From: Arthrobacter psychrolactophilus | GTDB lineage: Bacteria > Actinomycetota > Actinomycetes > Actinomycetales > Micrococcaceae | NCBI RefSeq assembly: GCF_003219795.1 | Contig: NZ_QJVC01000028.1 | Coordinates: forward strand, 1 to 42,237 | DNA: 42,237 nt | Direction: 5' to 3' | Part shown: piece by piece, positions 1 through 7,690 of the stretch | Layout: the number at the start of each line of letters is the position of its first letter | Position numbering within the stretch: position 1 is the first letter of the stretch | The notes under the pieces: generated by a model | Database searches by the model: none | What the model was told of the DNA's origin: nothing | What the model saw: the letters and a program-made list of their open reading frames with translations, nothing else | Translations under genes and position numbers: made by a program

Positions 1-104
1 TTTCCTGGTTCTCGCCCTACGCGATCGAGCCGATTTGCTCTGTCACCGTGGTACCGCTCCAGCCTGACACGTAGGGTTGTGAGTTCAATGCGGTAGGAAC
101 TCAC
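1..104 (-). CDS. Candidate toxin start (RelE/ParE-like?), cut by window edge
   Basis: An open frame begins with GTG that overlaps the TGA stop of the antitoxin gene by the four bases GTGA and stays open for 34 codons to the window edge. The peptide starts V-S-S-Y-R-I-E-L-T-T and is rich in Arg. A YRIELT-like beginning is common in RelE/ParE-type toxins, and a toxin gene overlapping a Phd/YefM antitoxin is the usual order. Only the first third of such a protein would be visible, the similarity fades after about ten residues, and no catalytic residue can be checked. It may equally be a decayed toxin. The position and overlap are seen; the toxin identity is inferred. Confidence 0.45.
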   Translation of the reverse strand, partial: MSSYRIELTTLRVRLERYHGDRANRLDRVGREPG

Positions 105-364
105 GCATCTAATTCAGCAAGCAGTTCATTCGGGCTGACTCGGCCTCCGTCATCAACCAACTTGGCGGCTCGGTATCCGGCGACGTCTGGGAGCATTTCC
201 AGTCGCTCCAGCAGCTCAAAATCCTCGGTTCCAAGGAGTTCAGCCGCAGGCTTGCCATTCTTGGTAATCTCCACTCGTTCAATTCCATAGCTGGCACGGC
301 CCACTGCATCGGCGAGGCCATCGCGAAGTGCCCGTATCGTGACAGCTGAGGTAATCGTATTCAT
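101..364 (-). CDS. Type II antitoxin, Phd/YefM family
   Basis: 87 residues, the usual size of a Phd/YefM antitoxin. The N-terminal half has the family pattern: a short strand and helix (TITSAVTIRALRDGLADAV) followed by the ITKNGKPAAEL segment, which matches the usual 'I T K/R N G x P x A V L' signature of the DNA-binding domain. The C-terminal part (LAELDA) would be the toxin-binding tail. The start is ATG at 364. The stop overlaps a downstream GTG by four bases, which suggests translational coupling to a toxin at the window edge. Family function: it represses its own operon and neutralises the toxin. Confidence 0.8.
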   Translation of the reverse strand: MNTITSAVTIRALRDGLADAVGRASYGIERVEITKNGKPAAELLGTEDFELLERLEMLPDVAGYRAAKLVDDGGRVSPNELLAELDA

Positions 365-471
365 GTCCCCGAAATAGCCCTTGCGTAAGCATTTGCCTCA
401 ATGTACTTTCGGGCAAAAGGTCGCACACAAAGGTTGTCCGCGTTTCGCAAGGAACGCTGCTTGGGATAGTG

Positions 472-564
472 CAAAGTTGGCCAAAACAGGTCGTCGTTTG
501 CTGGGCGTCCCGTGGTGATGCCAAGGCTCTCAGTTTGAGAGTTACGGGACAGTGGCCAACTTTG
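472..564. repeat. Nested three-tier inverted repeat
   Basis: Three perfect inverted pairs lie one inside another: an outer 12-bp pair CAAAGTTGGCCA (472-483) with TGGCCAACTTTG (553-564); a middle 7-bp pair GTCCCGT (507-513) with ACGGGAC (544-550); and an inner 6-bp hairpin CTCTCA (527-532), loop GTT, TGAGAG (536-541). On the right side the tiers are nearly contiguous (2-nt gaps) and on the left they are separated by 23 and 13 nt. The DNA can fold into one branched or bulged stem. The outer arm resembles GTGGCC-type ends of IS21-family elements, which is only an impression. It could be a miniature element, an IS terminus or a small structured RNA. Confidence 0.6.
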
Positions 565-1105
565 AAGACCTCCACGGGATGCCAGGGGATCTCATCGGAC
601 CCGTGCAGGGCTCGTAGCGGCGGCACAGCGGGTCACCCATTTTCAGTTGGCGGCTGCTAGGTTGACGTATTCCGGGATCATGAGTCCGGCGGTAGATAGC
701 CGAGCCAACGATCACTTGTCGGCTTGGTCACGTGGCTTCAGCGCCAACTTTCGCAAACGCCAAGCCCGCTGCACATCGTGCCACGGAGGAACCGTTTGCG
801 GAGCAAAAATGACCACCAATACTGACTTGCTAGTGTGTGTCGTCGCTTGCGGCGACGTAACGACCCCCTGGTGTGACACTCAGGCTGTCGAAACCGGAAA
901 CGTCGACTTCAGTTTGTTTCACGTTTGTCCGTTCCTCAGGGGCCCGATGAGGATACGAAGTCGGGCACGGGTTCCAAGTTCCAAAGGGAACGGAACATTC
1001 CCTGCAAAATCATCCCTCGGTAGCGTGCTTTGTCCTTCACCGTCTGCAAGGTTAGAAGAATGAGCCCTTTTTTACCTACTTCCCCTTTGCGTCGGCATTT
1101 CCTGG

Positions 1106-1306
1106 TTGTTCCATGCCTGCTTGCGTCTTCTCGGTCGCAAGCAAGCAAAGTACACCGCTTGGCTACTACTGGCGGGCCTCCCCGGCGGCGGGATGATGGA
1201 GGCAATGTTCTATGTGGAGTGTCTCCTCCTCTGGGGTGTTGCCGGCTTCGCTGAGATCATCCTCGTCCTCATCTCTTCCTCAAGGACTGACAATCACAGC
1301 CGATGA
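1106..1306 (+). CDS. Possible short hydrophobic ORF or membrane-protein remnant
   Basis: A 66-residue frame starting with TTG; the frame is open further upstream to a TGA at 1061. It encodes a hydrophobic peptide with two likely membrane segments, about residues 19-26 merging into 33-57 (FYVECLLLWGVAGFAEIILV). No family is recognised, no Shine-Dalgarno sequence is seen, and the surroundings hold no other coding DNA. A hydrophobic frame of this length can arise by chance, so it is listed only as a possibility, perhaps a fragment of a former membrane protein. Confidence 0.15.
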   Translation: MFHACLRLLGRKQAKYTAWLLLAGLPGGGMMEAMFYVECLLLWGVAGFAEIILVLISSSRTDNHSR

Positions 1307-1667
1307 AGCCGTGTGCCACGATCATCAGTGTTGTTGCCGATGACATTATCTGCCCCGGTTCAACTTCCAGCAGCGAGATGATCACGTAGTCCAAGTTGCC
1401 CACTTCTAAGGAAATGAGCCACCTCCCTGGAGGCGTTTCATCGCTCATGAAACTCTTTCATTCTCAATACTCGTCCACACAGCCCCGTTGCTACCGTAGC
1501 CGGAACACTTTGCGGGACGCTTAGCGAGATGGGCTTCATAAACGTGATCACCTGAGCTGACTGGCAGCTTCAGGTTGTAAACAATCTCGATGAACACGAG
1601 TTCACCACTCGATGAGAAAGTCCGGCTGGACGCCAAGAACTCACTGACGCGGTAGGAAGAAACTGTG

Positions 1668-3022
1668 ATGAGAAGCAAACCATGTCCCCTTGTCCCCCTT
1701 AGGAAAGTACTCATATGGGCGGTTGCCCTATTCGTGCTTTTGGGTCTCGTCGTCGGTTGGGCTGTGGATCGCGCAACGAATCGCGGCGATCTACCACTGG
1801 GGATTGCAGCGTCGGGAAACACCGTCCTCAGTGAGATTGCAGGAGTCTTTGAAGAGCAGCTTTCTGGTTTTCAGGTGAGCTACACGCCGGTATTTGCCGA
1901 CTATCTCGCGGCGGTTCGACCTACGTCTCTGAATAGTGAGGATTGGCCCAAGGCCGACTATGCCCTCTTTCATGTTCCGCTCACTTATGAATCCGATGCC
2001 AAAGCCGTCGGCATCGTGGTGTGGGTTGACGAACCGGGAACCACGGCCGATCTGGCAACGCTTTGCGCGGAGGTTAGCGTGGATCGTGCTGGGGCACGGA
2101 TCAACTTGCAGGAGATGGGCTGCCCGCAAAACGTGCCGTCCGAACCAGGGCAGACCGACGCGCCTCAGAAAAGAGCTGTGATGCTGAATTTACCTGTAAA
2201 GATTCAAAGCGGCCTGATGACGGGGCAGCCCGCGAAGCGTGGCATGACCATGGCAGGGGTCCTCCCAGCGAATCCGGCCCGAGCCGTGGGACGGTGCTCC
2301 GCGAATGATCTGGATGCAACCTTTGACTCGGGCAACGCCGTAGGGAGTATGGATGCCTACATCGTGCGAGTGCAAAATGTTTCGGTAGAACCGTGTGAGC
2401 TGTCGGAATTGACCGGTCTCGAAATCAATCAAGGCCCGGAAACCGTTCGTCCACCATGGACACAGGATAGCTCCACCGTGACGCTGCAACCACGGGAGTC
2501 TGCAACGACGGCCATTTCCTACCGGCCCGATGACACCGCAGCTGGACACCAGATCATCACTCTGCACCTGGCAGACGGCGATGTGATGGTGGGAGCGCCC
2601 GCCGGCCGCTCTGGAAGGGTGCTTGCGGTTTCGAAGTCAACCCAAATCCACGCGACACCATGGGAAGTTGTTGGGTACGGCGTAGGTGTTGGAACATGGG
2701 AGAACGGGTACACCTCTGTAGACGTCGCACCTGTTTGCCAGCCCCAGCAACTTGCTGTGACCACGCCCGACCGATGGGCTCATCGTCAGAGCAGGACAAG
2801 CCAGCCGAGCTCCCGTATCGCCTGTTAAACCTCAGCACCGGCACTTGCCGCATTGATGCGGGCAGCTTTGTTGGCCTCTTTGGTGTACCACCGTTAGATG
2901 TTGCATCCATGGTCGTGCTGCAGCCGGGAACCGCCGTAGATTTGGAGGTCGAAGGCGGGGCCCCGAATCTTTCCGGCACATTGGTCGTTGACGGAGTTCA
3001 GATAAACGCCAGCATTAAATGA
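1668..3022 (+). pseudogene. Membrane-anchored protein with two DUF4232-like domains, frameshifted
   Basis: Starts at ATG 1668 (GTG at 1665 is the alternative) with AGGAAGA upstream. Residues about 13-33 form one membrane helix, so the rest is likely extracytoplasmic. After a variable region come two DUF4232-like units, each with a paired-Cys pattern: the first from GRCSANDL through VSVEPCEL, the second from PVCQPQQL through LSTGTCRI. The frame is broken inside the second unit near codon 367. Frame 1 runs past CCC (2766-2768) into an unrelated tail ending at 2828, while the expected C-terminus continues in another frame to 3022. One additional C in the CCC run restores a single frame of about 452 residues. 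This is either a true mutation or a base-calling error in a homopolymer. The role is unknown; DUF4232 proteins are typically actinobacterial secreted or lipoproteins. Confidence 0.7.
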
Positions 3023-3144
3023 GCGGATTCGCGCTACTGACACCCTATTGGGGAACGTCCTGCGGGACGGTGGTGGCAGTTGGCCGGCGGTTTCTCGGGA
3101 GCCTCAACGTGAGCCAGTGAACTCTACCGTGCCATACTGGCGAA

Positions 3145-3786
3145 GTGCTCAACGATTACTGGCCTCTCGCCCAATTGAAGCTTGCAACCAAGCGTTTAGA
3201 ACTTCGTGTTCCAAACGATGACGAGTTATCCGAACTCGCTCAGGTTGCGGCCATCGGTGTGCATGAGCCTGGTCAGCAGCCTTTCTTGACACCCTGGACG
3301 GATCTTCCTCCTCGTGAACGGGCACTCTACGTGATGCAGCAGCACTGGAGCCGCCGGGGTATGTGGTGTGCGGAGGATTGGGCATTGGAAATGGGCGTAT
3401 TTCATGCGGACCAGCCGGTAGGCATGGTCACGTTGAAGGCGCGCAATTTCTCTGTACTGCGTGAAGTAAAAACCGAGTCGTGGCTTGGGCTTGAATTTCA
3501 CCGGCAGGGCATTGGTACTGAGGCTCGGACAGCCTTGCTGAGTTTTGCTTTTGAGAGACTGGGAGCCGTGACCGCGCTGACCGAGGTGTTCCAGGACAAC
3601 GTTGGTTCGCAAGGCGTCTCGCGTAGGCTCGGCTATCGTCCCGATGGCACCTCGCGGGACGTGCTCGCCGGGCGGGTTGTAGTCTCCGACCGGCTGCGCC
3701 TCGATGTTTCAGATTGGGCCACGCCCGATCCCACGGATCTGACAGTGACCGGTCTTGCGGAAGCTCTTCCGTTCTTCAGTGCTTAG
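3145..3786 (+). CDS. GNAT family N-acetyltransferase (RimJ/RimL-like)
   Basis: 213 residues, within the range of RimJ/RimL-type acetyltransferases. The N-terminus LATKRLELRVP is the typical first strand. The acetyl-CoA binding region is around WLGLEFHRQGIGTEARTALL (the R/Q-x-x-G-x-G/A pattern appears as RQGIGTEA), followed by AFERLGAVTALTEVFQDNVGSQGVSRRLGY, where the N-x-x-S segment is typical of the family. The acceptor substrate is unknown. The start GTG has no clear Shine-Dalgarno sequence, but CATACT at 3133-3138 lies 6 nt before it, compatible with a leaderless transcript. It is convergent with the MFS gene, and a large inverted repeat sits between the two. Confidence 0.85.
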   Translation: MLNDYWPLAQLKLATKRLELRVPNDDELSELAQVAAIGVHEPGQQPFLTPWTDLPPRERALYVMQQHWSRRGMWCAEDWALEMGVFHADQPVGMVTLKARNFSVLREVKTESWLGLEFHRQGIGTEARTALLSFAFERLGAVTALTEVFQDNVGSQGVSRRLGYRPDGTSRDVLAGRVVVSDRLRLDVSDWATPDPTDLTVTGLAEALPFFSA

Positions 3787-3897
3787 GAAAAACACGGAGA
3801 GACGACGCCCGCAGGTGGAGCGGTCTTACTGTGACGCTACAGAAGTCTCATCCAGTCACCCCCCAGCGGCGGCCGACTGGCCTTCCCTCGTGCATGG

Positions 3898-3957
3898 AAA
3901 GTACGACGTCGGGAGCCCGCCTTCGCGCTGAAAGGTGAGCTCCCGACGTCGTACTTT
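3898..3957. terminator. 19-bp perfect inverted repeat between convergent genes
   Basis: AAAGTACGACGTCGGGAGC (3898-3916) is repeated perfectly in inverted form at 3939-3957, with a 22-nt loop. Both ends finish in CTTT on the outgoing strand, so it could terminate transcription from both sides: the GNAT gene on the plus strand and the MFS gene (stop at 3984) on the minus strand. The stem is long for a simple terminator and the U-tract is short, so another role, such as a repeat element, cannot be excluded. Confidence 0.65.
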
Positions 3958-3983
3958 GGAAAAGGGGATATGAACGGGCCGAG

Positions 3984-5204
3984 TCAGCTGGAAATGGAGT
4001 CCAATTCGGGAGCTGGCTTTCTGGGCTTCGGTTTGGCGGCCGAGGTTAGCAGGGATGCGAGCGTCACGACCACGAGAACCAGAATCATGGCGCCCCGCAG
4101 GCCGAATTCCTCGCCCAGGAAACCCAACAGGGGCGGGCCCACAAGGAAGGCAATGTAGCCGGCGGTGGCGACAGCGGCCACCGACGAGGTCGGATCGTCG
4201 CTGTCGGCCGCTGCGGACAAGGTCACCGGGAAGCCCAGGGCGGCGCCCACGCCCCAGAGCAGAACTGCGACGCCGGCGACGAGCGGGCTGTCGGAGAAGA
4301 CGACGAGCGCAATGCCGGCGGCGGAGATGAGCGTGCTGGCGCGCAGCACGGTGGCGTTGCCGAATTTCTTCAGCAGCGGCGCCCCCAGGAAACGCCCGAC
4401 AGTCATGGCCGCCGCGAATCCTGCGAAGATCGCTGAGCCGAGTGTGGGCGAGAGTCCGTGACCGTCAACCATGAGCAGGGGCAGCCAGTCCATAGCCGAA
4501 CCTTCCGCCAGTGCCAACGCGAGAATGATCATGCCCAGCATCAGCAGCCGCGGTTCACGCCAAGCTGCGAGCCAAGACTTCCGGGGATTATGCGTCTTGG
4601 CTTCCCCGGACTGTCGGGCAACCCGGCCCGTCTCCGGGGAGACGAAGCGAGTCAAGCAGCCCAGCACACCGGCGGCGAGCAGGGCAACAAAAATGAGCTG
4701 CCAGGTGACGGAGAAATTGATGGCCGTCAAGATGATGCCGGAGACGGCACCAATCACCGTGCCAAGGCTGAAACAACCATGCAGGGCCGGCAGAATAGAT
4801 TTCCCCGACAACGTCTCCAACGCCGCGCCCTCGATGTTGATGGCGATTTCCGAGACACCGATGCCGAAGCCCACCAACGCCAGTCCGGCAAAGACCCCTG
4901 CAAAGGCGGAGAGACCTGCGAAGACGCCGATCATGGCGACGCCTGCGATGAAGCTGGAGCCGCCGACAGCCACTGTAAGGCGCACGCCGTGCCAGCGGAC
5001 AACGGCGGCCGAGGACAGCACACCGCTCATCGAGCCGACCGACAATCCCAGCAGCACCAACCCCATTTCGGCGGTCGATGCCACGAGCAGATCCCGCACC
5101 GCCGGGGTCCGCACAACCCACGAGGACATGCCGATGCCGAACATCAGCATGAAGGCGAAAATGGCAATGCGGCGCCGGCGGAAATCCGCGAGGGTATTAG
5201 TCAT
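3984..5204 (-). CDS. Major facilitator superfamily permease (YbjJ-like)
   Basis: 406 residues with about twelve hydrophobic segments, the normal MFS length. The N-terminus (MFGIGMSSWVVRTPAVRDLL and then ASTAEMGLVLLGLSVGS) resembles the YbjJ-type group of MFS permeases of unknown substrate. The central loop near residue 205 is charged (RQSGEAKTHNPRK), as expected between the two six-helix halves. The start ATG at 5204 has no Shine-Dalgarno sequence; TAAAAT (minus strand, 5217-5212) lies 7 nt upstream, suggesting a leaderless mRNA. It appears monocistronic. The transported compound cannot be told from sequence; sugars or drugs are both possible. Confidence 0.85.
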   Translation of the reverse strand: MTNTLADFRRRRIAIFAFMLMFGIGMSSWVVRTPAVRDLLVASTAEMGLVLLGLSVGSMSGVLSSAAVVRWHGVRLTVAVGGSSFIAGVAMIGVFAGLSAFAGVFAGLALVGFGIGVSEIAINIEGAALETLSGKSILPALHGCFSLGTVIGAVSGIILTAINFSVTWQLIFVALLAAGVLGCLTRFVSPETGRVARQSGEAKTHNPRKSWLAAWREPRLLMLGMIILALALAEGSAMDWLPLLMVDGHGLSPTLGSAIFAGFAAAMTVGRFLGAPLLKKFGNATVLRASTLISAAGIALVVFSDSPLVAGVAVLLWGVGAALGFPVTLSAAADSDDPTSSVAAVATAGYIAFLVGPPLLGFLGEEFGLRGAMILVLVVVTLASLLTSAAKPKPRKPAPELDSISS

Positions 5205-6091
5205 GTGTAGAATTTTATGCCGTTATTGAGTGATCGCTTCGCAGGAGCATCTTGGCAGTACCAAGGTCACGGCATGTCAACCAACGTCCCGTTCAAGGTC
5301 CCGATGAGGGCCGCACGCACAGGTGCTCTTCATTGGTTAGCCATGACGTGGTTATAGCGGAGTGTGGTCCGCTACGAGTTGACGTTGAGTGTGGGCAGCA
5401 TCGCACCTCTAAACATGACTCGCCCGCCCCCTGGAAACTCTGCTGAACACCGCAGACCTCTGGCCAAAGACGAGGCCAACAACATCGTTGCGCAAATCGA
5501 AGACGCTATTCATGGGCACTGGGCGGAGGCTGCGGACTTCGGAATGCTGCCTATCGCCGACAGGCGCCTCCTGTGGGGGCGGCAGTTTCTCAATCCCGGC
5601 ACCCTCTACGGATTACGCAATCGGTGAAGTTCGACCATAGGTAATGTCCCCAAGTTGATTGTTTTGATCGGCATTCAGGAACCGTCGGCATTCCGCCCGC
5701 TCAGGGATCTTAGTGCCCGAGCGACGCCGAGATCTGTCCAACCAATATCTGACAGCGCCGCTCTGCCCTAACGCATTCTCTCCATCCCGCCCACTGAAGG
5801 TGGGGTTATGAAACACGTGGTTTTCCCCGGGCAAATGCACTGATTGGTGCGATGCTGACGAGCAAGACATTTCCGTCACCCGACAACACAGGCCACCATC
5901 GCGCCCGTAGACTCCAGCCTGACCGGCCATGGCCACGAGCTGAGTGCACTACTCGTTCCTCTCGCCATCTGGTCGTTCAGAGCGCAACGGCCTCATCAGC
6001 AGGCAGGGCTCAACAGCGACCAGACCCAAAACTGCGAGTCGGCATGCTCGCACCGCTAGCACTCGCCGGCGAGTGCCCGTAGGGCGAAACG
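5205..6091. other. Gene-poor stretch around a possible hipA relic
   Basis: Between the MFS and MBL-fold genes there is no intact gene. The plus-strand frame 5364-5627 contains a plausible C-terminal relic (listed separately). The remaining open frames, 5613-5936 on the minus strand and 5852-6300 on the plus strand, have arbitrary composition and no recognised domain. No RNA gene, terminator-like hairpin or repeat was recognised here. Confidence 0.5.
5364..5627 (+). pseudogene. Relic resembling the C-terminus of a HipA-family kinase
   Basis: The frame is 87 codons with a GTG start. Residues about 35-84 (from AKDEANNIVAQIEDAIHGHW to LLWGRQFLNP) look like real protein and recall the end of actinobacterial HipA-type toxins, in which a helical segment is followed by a short 'R-x-x-L/F-N-P' end. 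The first 30 residues look like noise, and no kinase core (ATP loop, catalytic Asp) and no HipB-like regulator lies upstream. I read it as a 3'-terminal gene fragment left after deletion. The family assignment is from memory of the pattern and is tentative. Confidence 0.35.
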
Positions 6092-6913
6092 TCACTCAAC
6101 GGATAGCTGCGAGAAACCTCGCTCGAGGGCCGAGCGTAACATCCACTCCGGCCAAGGAAGTCGAACCGTGGCCAATGTTTCCTCGATGCTCATTCCTGCT
6201 GTCCAGGCATCACGAATTGCCGTTGTCACGGCGTTCAAAGCTGCCGCCTGCCGGGTCGCGAACTCGCGGTCAACCACGCTCCCATGACCTGGAACGATGA
6301 CATCTGTCGGTTCCACATGGAGCAAAAGCTCCTCCAGTGCTTTTGGCCAGTCCAGTGGCCAGCTACCTGAACCGAACATAGGTGGTCCAGATTCTTCGAT
6401 CACATCACCGAGCATCCAGATTCTCGCGTCGGGCACGAATACGGCCAGATCCGTATCGGTGTGTCCTCTAGTGATCGGCAGACACTTGATTTCACGCCCA
6501 CCGGCGGTGAATGTCGTTGCTTGAGTAATTAGGACGGACGGCGGGGTCAAGACGACCTTTTCCCAATCCTTATCGGCATCACGAGTGTGGCCCGCGCACC
6601 AGGCGTGCAGTCGCGGACCTTCGAATGCATCATAATGAGCGGGAATCCGGTGGTGACCGATAATCGGAACGCCAAGTGCTGCAAACATGGAATTGCCGAA
6701 GCTGTGATCGTAATGAGCATGAGTATTGATGGCGCCGACGATCGGGACGCTGAAGCGTTTCGTCAAATCAGTGACGATATCGTGTGCCTCAGTCAGAGAG
6801 CCTCCGGTGTCGACAACTGTCACTCCCGCCGGTCCGACAATCGCCGCCACGTTCACATCATCAGAGCCAAACTGCTTCACAAAAATGCCCGATGCTACTT
6901 CTTCCCACGTCAT
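6092..6913 (-). CDS. MBL-fold metallohydrolase
   Basis: 273 residues with the complete metallo-beta-lactamase-fold metal site: HAHYDH at 65-70, a later His in TRGHTDTDL, an Asp in MLGDVIEE and a His in VPGHGSVV near the C-terminus. The N-terminal strands (GVTVVDTGGS) and C-terminal helices are normal for this superfamily. Members hydrolyse thioesters, lactones, beta-lactams and other substrates; the sequence does not say which, though the overall form resembles the cyclase/quinoprotein-relay-like MBL group. The ATG start lacks a Shine-Dalgarno sequence; TACTAT (minus strand, 6925-6920) lies 6 nt before it, compatible with a leaderless mRNA. Confidence 0.85.
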   Translation of the reverse strand: MTWEEVASGIFVKQFGSDDVNVAAIVGPAGVTVVDTGGSLTEAHDIVTDLTKRFSVPIVGAINTHAHYDHSFGNSMFAALGVPIIGHHRIPAHYDAFEGPRLHAWCAGHTRDADKDWEKVVLTPPSVLITQATTFTAGGREIKCLPITRGHTDTDLAVFVPDARIWMLGDVIEESGPPMFGSGSWPLDWPKALEELLLHVEPTDVIVPGHGSVVDREFATRQAAALNAVTTAIRDAWTAGMSIEETLATVRLPWPEWMLRSALERGFSQLSVE

Positions 6914-7690
6914 GCCCCGATAGTACGCCGACCGGCAAGATTAATCTGAGGCGGATCGGCAGGGAAAGAGATAATCGCTTGCCGCAGTATAGTTCCCCTG
7001 CGGGACAGTGATGCAGCGCAGTAGGCCGTCCACGCCATGGTCCGGCGGTCGATACACGACCAGCCTACAGACATGGGCGAGCAGCATCACCGGTTGGCCG
7101 CGGCACTTCTGGCCTCTGCAACTTTCCTAGGTCATGTCTGCGCTCCAACGATGCTGCCCCCGCGTAAGGAAAAATGGGCACAATCCCATATATCCCGAGA
7201 TAAAGCCCGGGGCCCGAGCCCTAAGCGGGACATGATTTGAAGGCGTTCAGGCGTGATCTAGTCACGGTCTAGTGACCCAGTAGTACTGAGGCAGATCCTG
7301 CTCATGGTCCATGCGTCGTGGGAATAATCCACTTCAGCTGAGACGGGACAGGCACCGCCCTAAAGTTCATTAAGATATGAGTTAAATCACATTAAGAATT
7401 ACCTACACTTGCGCTTTCATAGGCGCTTCAGTCGTGCGGACGCAACTACCTCCACCCATCCGGGGCGAGTGCTGGAACGCCTCAGATTGCAGTATCTTTG
7501 GCAAAACACGTATTTTTACGCGCATAAGTTCAGATCTGCCACATTTACCAAGCGGATGACATAATTTAGTTTTGCTGGTTGAGTTCTGATATGAAGCTCC
7601 TGTGAGTTTCGCCCTAAGCTCCCGCACTATGTCTCTTCCCTCCCGCGCCGTTCCGTCGGGCTGGGCAACTGCAATGAAAGCGAATGTTTG
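6914..7690. other. Divergent intergenic region before the amino-acid ABC operon
   Basis: About 780 bp without a supported gene. It holds the MBL promoter at its left end and, presumably, the promoter of the ABC importer at the right. At 7251-7275 there is a cluster of CTAG-centred near-palindromes (GTGATCTAGTCAC followed by GGTCTAGTGACC), a possible protein-binding site. The part from 7360 to 7620 is AT-richer. No tRNA, riboswitch or clear terminator was recognised. The open frames at 7037-7240 (plus) and 7403-7627 (minus) have no recognisable content. Confidence 0.4.

Larger units (their letters stand above)
365..1664. other. Gene-poor stretch, no convincing coding region
   Basis: About 1.3 kb between the antitoxin and the DUF4232-like gene. 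Open frames here on both strands have no recognisable domain and look random in composition. Structures seen: a nested inverted repeat at 472-564, a 6-bp hairpin at 841-857 (CGTCGC/GCGACG), and an 8-bp hairpin at 1118-1143 (TGCTTGCG/CGCAAGCA). A plus-strand frame at 1106-1306 (TTG start) encodes a strongly hydrophobic peptide that could be a membrane-protein remnant. A minus-strand frame at 1445 to about 1660 is also open. The stretch TCACCCATTTTCAGTTGGCG near 632-651 and GTGGCCAACTTTG at 552-564 faintly recall ends of IS21-family elements. By eye the base composition is less GC-rich than the haem region. Probably decayed mobile or accessory DNA. Confidence 0.5.

Noticed and set aside
647-1063. 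Long plus-strand open frame in the left gene-poor region
   Set aside because: The encoded sequence has arbitrary composition with no recognisable fold, no ribosome binding site, and it overlaps other meaningless frames.
1445-1822. Minus-strand open frame antisense to the start of the DUF4232-like gene
   Set aside because: Part of it (LVFIEIVYNLKLPVSSGDHVYEAHL) looks protein-like, but no family was recognised, its 5' half lies antisense to a clear membrane-anchor gene and no start site is convincing.
3056-3069. Small hairpin CGTCC-TGCG-GGACG after the DUF4232-like gene
   Set aside because: Only 5 bp and no T-tract; too weak to call a terminator.
4055-5229. Several long plus-strand open frames opposite the MFS gene
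   Set aside because: They are antisense shadows of a high-GC gene and contain no domain character; the MFS frame on the minus strand explains the region.
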